This document shows positions 60,395 through 63,904 of a stretch of 63,904 bases of DNA, one piece after another. The position numbers and the translations under genes are program-made. The stretch's first letter is position 1. Each line of letters begins with the position of its first letter. The notes under the pieces are model-generated. The model was not told the origin of the DNA, ran no database searches, and worked only from the letters and a program-made list of their open reading frames with translations. This stretch comes from RGIG2945 sp045540355 (lineage in GTDB: Bacteria; Bacillota; Clostridia; Oscillospirales; Acutalibacteraceae): the NCBI GenBank assembly GCA_045540355.1, contig JAZQHB010000064.1, positions 1-63,904 on the forward strand, given 5' to 3'.

Positions 60395-60425
60395 TAGATA
60401 GTAATAAAATAGGAGATTTGTTTTA

Positions 60426-62582
60426 ATGGAGATTATCAGCAGATTAGCACAAGAATTTTCAATACAGGCATGGCAGGCAGAAAACACCGTAAAGCTTCTT
60501 GACGAAGGCAATACAGTTCCATTTATAGCAAGATACAGAAAAGAAGCACACGGCACCTTAGATGACCAGACCTTAAGAGAAATATCAGAAAGGTTAGAGT
60601 ATCTTCGTAATCTTGAAAAACGCAGAGAAGAAGTCCGTGCATCAATAGAGGCACAGGAGAAGCTGACAGAGGAAGTCGAAAAGGCTCTCAACGAAGCAAA
60701 GACACTTGCAGAGATAGAAGATGTTTACAGACCATATAAACCCAAACGCAAGACGAGAGCATCTGTTGCAAGAGAAAAAGGACTTGAGCCTCTGGCAGAA
60801 AGAATATTTGCACAGGATGCGGATTCTCTTACTGCAGAGGAAATGGCTCAGGAATTTGCAACTGAGGAGATGACCGCAGAAGAAGCCTTGCAGGGTGCAA
60901 AGGACATCATTGCGGAAGATATATCTGACAATGCTAATATCAGAAGACGAATCAGAAATCTTTTCAGCGTAGTCGGCACAGTCACATCAAAAGCAGCTGA
61001 TGAAGAAACAGACAGTGTTTACAGACAGTATTATGAATATGCAGAGCCGGTCAAAAAAATTGCAGGACACAGAGTTCTTGCTATTGACCGCGGCGAAAGA
61101 GAAGGTATGCTCAAGGTTAAGGTTAATCTTGAAACTGCAAAGGCTGAGAATGTAATCCGAAGTGAGGTTATAAAGGACGGCTCACCCTGCACGGAAACAG
61201 TCAGAGAAGCGGGTGCAGATGCTTACGAAAGACTTATCAACCCCTCAGCAGAAAGAGAAATCAGAGCAGACCTCACAGAGAAAGCGGCAACTGCGGCTAT
61301 CAAGGTTTTTGCAACAAACCTAAGGCAGCTTTTATTACAGCCACCGATAAAAGACAGCGTTGTCTTGGGCCTTGACCCGGGATACAGAACGGGTTGCAAA
61401 ACTGCGGTTGTTGATAAAACAGGCAAGGTGCTTGCAACAGATGTTTTGTATCTTACACATTCTCAGGCACAAAAGGACGAGGCTGAGAAAAAATTACTTC
61501 GTTATATAGAAAAATTTGATGTTGATGTAATTGCAATCGGTAACGGTACGGCATCAAAGGAAACAGAAATTTTCACGGCTCAGGCAATCAAGAAAACTGA
61601 CCGAAAGGTTGCGTACATGGTCGTCAGTGAGGCGGGTGCATCGGTTTATTCCGCATCAAAATTAGCTGCTGAAGAATTTCCTGACTATGATGTATCGTTG
61701 AGGAGTGCGGTTTCAATTGCAAGACGATTGCAAGACCCGCTTGCAGAGCTTGTTAAGATTGACCCCAAGGCAATAGGCGTAGGACAGTATCAGCATGATA
61801 TGCCGAAAAAAGAGCTCAATGCGGCACTTGACGGAGTTGTTGAGGACTGCGTTAATAGTGTAGGCGTAAATCTTAACACTGCGTCACCCTCGTTGCTTAT
61901 GAGGGTTGCGGGAATCAATTCGACGGTTGCAAAGAATATCGTAAAATACAGGGAAGAACAGGGTGCGTTTACAGAGCGTAAGCAACTTAAGAAAGTTGCT
62001 AAGTTGGGCGACAAGGCATACGAACAGTGTGCAGGCTTCCTCAGAATCCCCGGCGGAAAGAATATTCTTGATAATACGGGTGTTCACCCCGAATCTTATG
62101 ATGCGGCGAATAAGCTTATTGCTCTTTGCGAGGCACAGTTTGAAAACGGTTTTGCGGAAGCGGCGGAGCAATTTGATGATGAAACAATTAAATCAACAGC
62201 TCAGGCACTTGGCATCGGCGAGCCGACACTCAGAGATATTATCAAAGAACTGAGCAGACCCGGTCGTGACCCGAGAGAAGAATTACCGCCCGCAATGCTT
62301 CGTACAGACATCATGGATATAAAAGATTTGCAGAAGGGAATGGAGCTTAAAGGAACTGTAAGAAATGTTGTTGACTTCGGTGCATTCATTGATATCGGTG
62401 TTCATCAGGACGGATTAGTTCACATAAAGCAAATTACCGACAGATTTATAAGACACCCTTCTGAAGAATTAAAGGTCGGCGATATTGTTACCGTATGGGT
62501 ACTTGATGTTGATGTAGCAAGAAACAGAATATCATTGACTATGAAAAAGCCGAAGGAAGAAATCGATATCAAAGATGCATGA
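60426..62582 (+). CDS. tex: RNA-binding transcription accessory protein Tex
   Basis: This 718-aa Tex-family protein has an N-terminal helical domain (EFSIQAWQAENTVKLLDEGN, VPFIARYRKEAHGTLDD), a YqgF-type RNase-H-like domain (VVLGLDPGYRTGCKTAVVD), helix-hairpin-helix motifs (SVGVNLNTASPSLLMRVAG, AFTERKQLKKVAKLG) and a C-terminal S1 domain (GTVRNVVDFGAFIDIGVHQDGLVH). It binds nucleic acid and assists transcription and RNA metabolism. Confidence 0.96.
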   Translation: MEIISRLAQEFSIQAWQAENTVKLLDEGNTVPFIARYRKEAHGTLDDQTLREISERLEYLRNLEKRREEVRASIEAQEKLTEEVEKALNEAKTLAEIEDVYRPYKPKRKTRASVAREKGLEPLAERIFAQDADSLTAEEMAQEFATEEMTAEEALQGAKDIIAEDISDNANIRRRIRNLFSVVGTVTSKAADEETDSVYRQYYEYAEPVKKIAGHRVLAIDRGEREGMLKVKVNLETAKAENVIRSEVIKDGSPCTETVREAGADAYERLINPSAEREIRADLTEKAATAAIKVFATNLRQLLLQPPIKDSVVLGLDPGYRTGCKTAVVDKTGKVLATDVLYLTHSQAQKDEAEKKLLRYIEKFDVDVIAIGNGTASKETEIFTAQAIKKTDRKVAYMVVSEAGASVYSASKLAAEEFPDYDVSLRSAVSIARRLQDPLAELVKIDPKAIGVGQYQHDMPKKELNAALDGVVEDCVNSVGVNLNTASPSLLMRVAGINSTVAKNIVKYREEQGAFTERKQLKKVAKLGDKAYEQCAGFLRIPGGKNILDNTGVHPESYDAANKLIALCEAQFENGFAEAAEQFDDETIKSTAQALGIGEPTLRDIIKELSRPGRDPREELPPAMLRTDIMDIKDLQKGMELKGTVRNVVDFGAFIDIGVHQDGLVHIKQITDRFIRHPSEELKVGDIVTVWVLDVDVARNRISLTMKKPKEEIDIKDA

Positions 62583-62634
62583 TCATAGGAAGTGTTATCA
62601 GAGAACTGTCTTATGACAGGGAGAAAGGAAAGGT

Positions 62635-63702
62635 ATGTTTATGAGCAGAAAAAACGGAAAAAGAGGAATTGTAAGTCATATTTTCTGGCTTCTTGTTCTT
62701 GCGGGATTTATATGCGGATTGTTGTTCTTTGTACCGTATATAATAGATGTTTTCGGACTTGAACAAGAGAGCAATGAGATTGTTTTTGAGGTTATGCCTG
62801 AGGATAATACCGACTCAATTTCTCACAAGCTGAAGGAAGACGGAGTTGTTCTTTCTGCGAGAACTTACAGAACTATTGTTAAAAGAGAACACGGTGAGTT
62901 GACATACAAGCCGGGTACTTATACACTCAAAACAAATATGTCTTTTAACAGAATTGTATCTGTTTTTAAAGCGGAGCCCGATATTGACAAGAGTATTGTT
63001 AAGGTGACTTTCCCCGAGGGAAAAACCGTTCTTGAAATGTCAGCAATTCTTGAAGAAAACGAAATCTGCAAGGCTGCGGATTTCCTTAAGTCACAACAAG
63101 AGGACGATTTTGATTTTGATTTTATAGAGAAAATTGAAAATGTAGAGGACAGAGGCTATCGTCTTGAGGGTTATCTTTTCCCTGCAACTTATGAATTCCA
63201 GAAAAATTCTGATGCAAAAGACATTGTGAACACAATGCTTAAAGCACTTGATGAAAAAATCACTCCCGCAATGAAAACGAGAATGGTCGAGCTTGAAGTA
63301 AGCTTTGATGAAATTTTAACTCTTGCATCGGTTATTCAGGCGGAAGCTAATTCCGAAGAATCAATCAAGAATGTTTCAGCGGTTTTCTGGAACAGACTCA
63401 ACGGAACAGACCTTCCCAGACTTCAGTCTGACCCCACAAGTGCTTATGCACAGAAGCTCAAGGACGACGGAATTTTACCGCAGGAGAAAGCGGTTATGTT
63501 TGATACATATCAGTCAGAAGGCTTACCTCCCGGACCGCAGAATAACCCCGGGCTTAACATGATTGAGGGTGCACTTTATCCTACAGAGAATGTTGGTTAC
63601 AAATATTTCGTAACAGACGCAAACGGCAATTTCTATTATGCTGATACTTATGATGCACACAGATCAAACTGTGCACGAGCAGGAATACAGGTTCCCTATT
63701 AA
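62635..63702 (+). CDS. mltG: Endolytic murein transglycosylase MltG
   Basis: MltG cuts nascent peptidoglycan strands and sets their length. The 355-aa protein has a basic N-terminus, one membrane helix (about 14-37), a LysM-like region (about 45-110) and the YceG catalytic domain with GYRLEGYLFPATYEF, the catalytic Glu in LASVIQAEA, and SDPTSAYA and GLPPGPQNNPG. AAAGGAAAGGT precedes two candidate ATGs (62635 and 62641). It lies 52 nt after tex. Confidence 0.93.
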   Translation: MFMSRKNGKRGIVSHIFWLLVLAGFICGLLFFVPYIIDVFGLEQESNEIVFEVMPEDNTDSISHKLKEDGVVLSARTYRTIVKREHGELTYKPGTYTLKTNMSFNRIVSVFKAEPDIDKSIVKVTFPEGKTVLEMSAILEENEICKAADFLKSQQEDDFDFDFIEKIENVEDRGYRLEGYLFPATYEFQKNSDAKDIVNTMLKALDEKITPAMKTRMVELEVSFDEILTLASVIQAEANSEESIKNVSAVFWNRLNGTDLPRLQSDPTSAYAQKLKDDGILPQEKAVMFDTYQSEGLPPGPQNNPGLNMIEGALYPTENVGYKYFVTDANGNFYYADTYDAHRSNCARAGIQVPY

Positions 63703-63712
63703 AAAACAAAAA

Positions 63713-63755
63713 GGGGCTGTAAAAAAACTTTCGTTTTTTTACAGCTCATTTTTAG
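63713..63755 (+). terminator. Terminator after mltG
   Basis: GGGGCTGTAAAAAAAC (63713-63728) pairs with GTTTTTTTACAGCTC (63733-63747), followed by ATTTTTA. Confidence 0.85.
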
Positions 63756-63777
63756 GGGATAGGAAAAAAGATGAAGA

Positions 63778-63867
63778 ACGGACAAACCGAGCAAAATCAA
63801 GGCGTAAGGCTTGATTTTGTTTACCCGAAGGCGTACAGAGGTACGGCGAGAGGCGAGGTTTGTTCGT
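63778..63867. repeat. Three-stem structured intergenic element
   Basis: Outer stem ACGGACAAACC (63778-63788) with GGTTTGTTCGT (63857-63867, one mismatch), inner hairpin CAAAATCAAG (63792-63801) with CTTGATTTTG (63810-63819), second hairpin CGTAC-AGAG-GTACG (63832-63845). Together they make a three-way-junction shape. No gene is supported here up to the right edge. Confidence 0.5.
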
Positions 63868-63904
63868 AGCATAAAACACAAAATTTTTAATATTTTCCGT
63901 TTTT

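Overview
The window looks like a chromosomal segment of a low-GC, spore-forming gut Clostridia (Oscillospiraceae/Ruminococcaceae-like). The reasons are a spoVT gene, an uninterrupted rimP-nusA-ylxR-ylxQ-infB-rbfA-nrnA-truB-ribF operon, frequent TTG/GTG starts behind AGGAGG-type ribosome binding sites, a glycine riboswitch ahead of an AGCS symporter, and plant-oligosaccharide and esterase genes. The assignment rests on gene content only; no rRNA or tRNA was seen.

Layout: 1-1034 holds a small membrane protein gene and spoVT. 1035-1763 is a long spacer with three hairpins, a short repeat and the left end of a putative invertible element. 1609-2745 is a 1.1-kb segment bounded by a perfect 25-bp inverted repeat; it carries one tyrosine recombinase gene and, divergent from it, a near-consensus promoter (TTGACA, 17 bp, TACAAT) that now points away from the next operon. 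2810-28188 is a probable 25-kb operon. It encodes a Gram-positive Tad/type IVc-like pilus (CpaE/TadZ-like ATPase, TadA, TadB, TadC, pilin, prepilin peptidase, two TadE-like pseudopilins, an 884-aa TadG-like protein), a Thr-phosphorylation module (FHA protein, PP2C phosphatase, Ser/Thr kinase, a membrane protein with repeated TTVL motifs) and a 3077-aa Ig-repeat surface protein. If the segment inverts, its promoter would land about 100 nt upstream of the first pilus gene. The best candidate for an undescribed system here is therefore a phase-variable, self-switching Tad pilus/adhesin locus with its own phospho-signalling.

28307-31546 (minus) is a CE15-like esterase, a HAD hydrolase and an AGCS symporter behind a glycine riboswitch. 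31786-32994 (minus) is an OPA-like MFS transporter. It is divergent from a GPH sugar symporter plus a GH36 raffinose-synthase/Sip1-type alpha-galactosidase (33097-36615), followed by a DUF1919 gene. 37680-45522 is the translation/ribosome-maturation operon. 45534-50180 contains mntR, a zinc-ribbon protein, a TIGR01212 radical SAM protein and feoA-feoB plus a tiny FeoB-associated Cys-rich protein. 50286-51129 holds two small membrane proteins related to the earlier zinc-ribbon protein. gyrA (minus) is divergent from an acyl-CoA synthetase; then come a sugar isomerase, two tandem secreted paralogues, an orphan substrate-binding lipoprotein, tex and mltG.

Several intergenic spaces hold repeats: a structured element in two copies with covarying stems (42246-42377, 55523-55660), a REP-like family with TGCAGAATGTCGGGTGG cores, and a three-stem element at the right edge. 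No CRISPR array, tRNA or rRNA was found.
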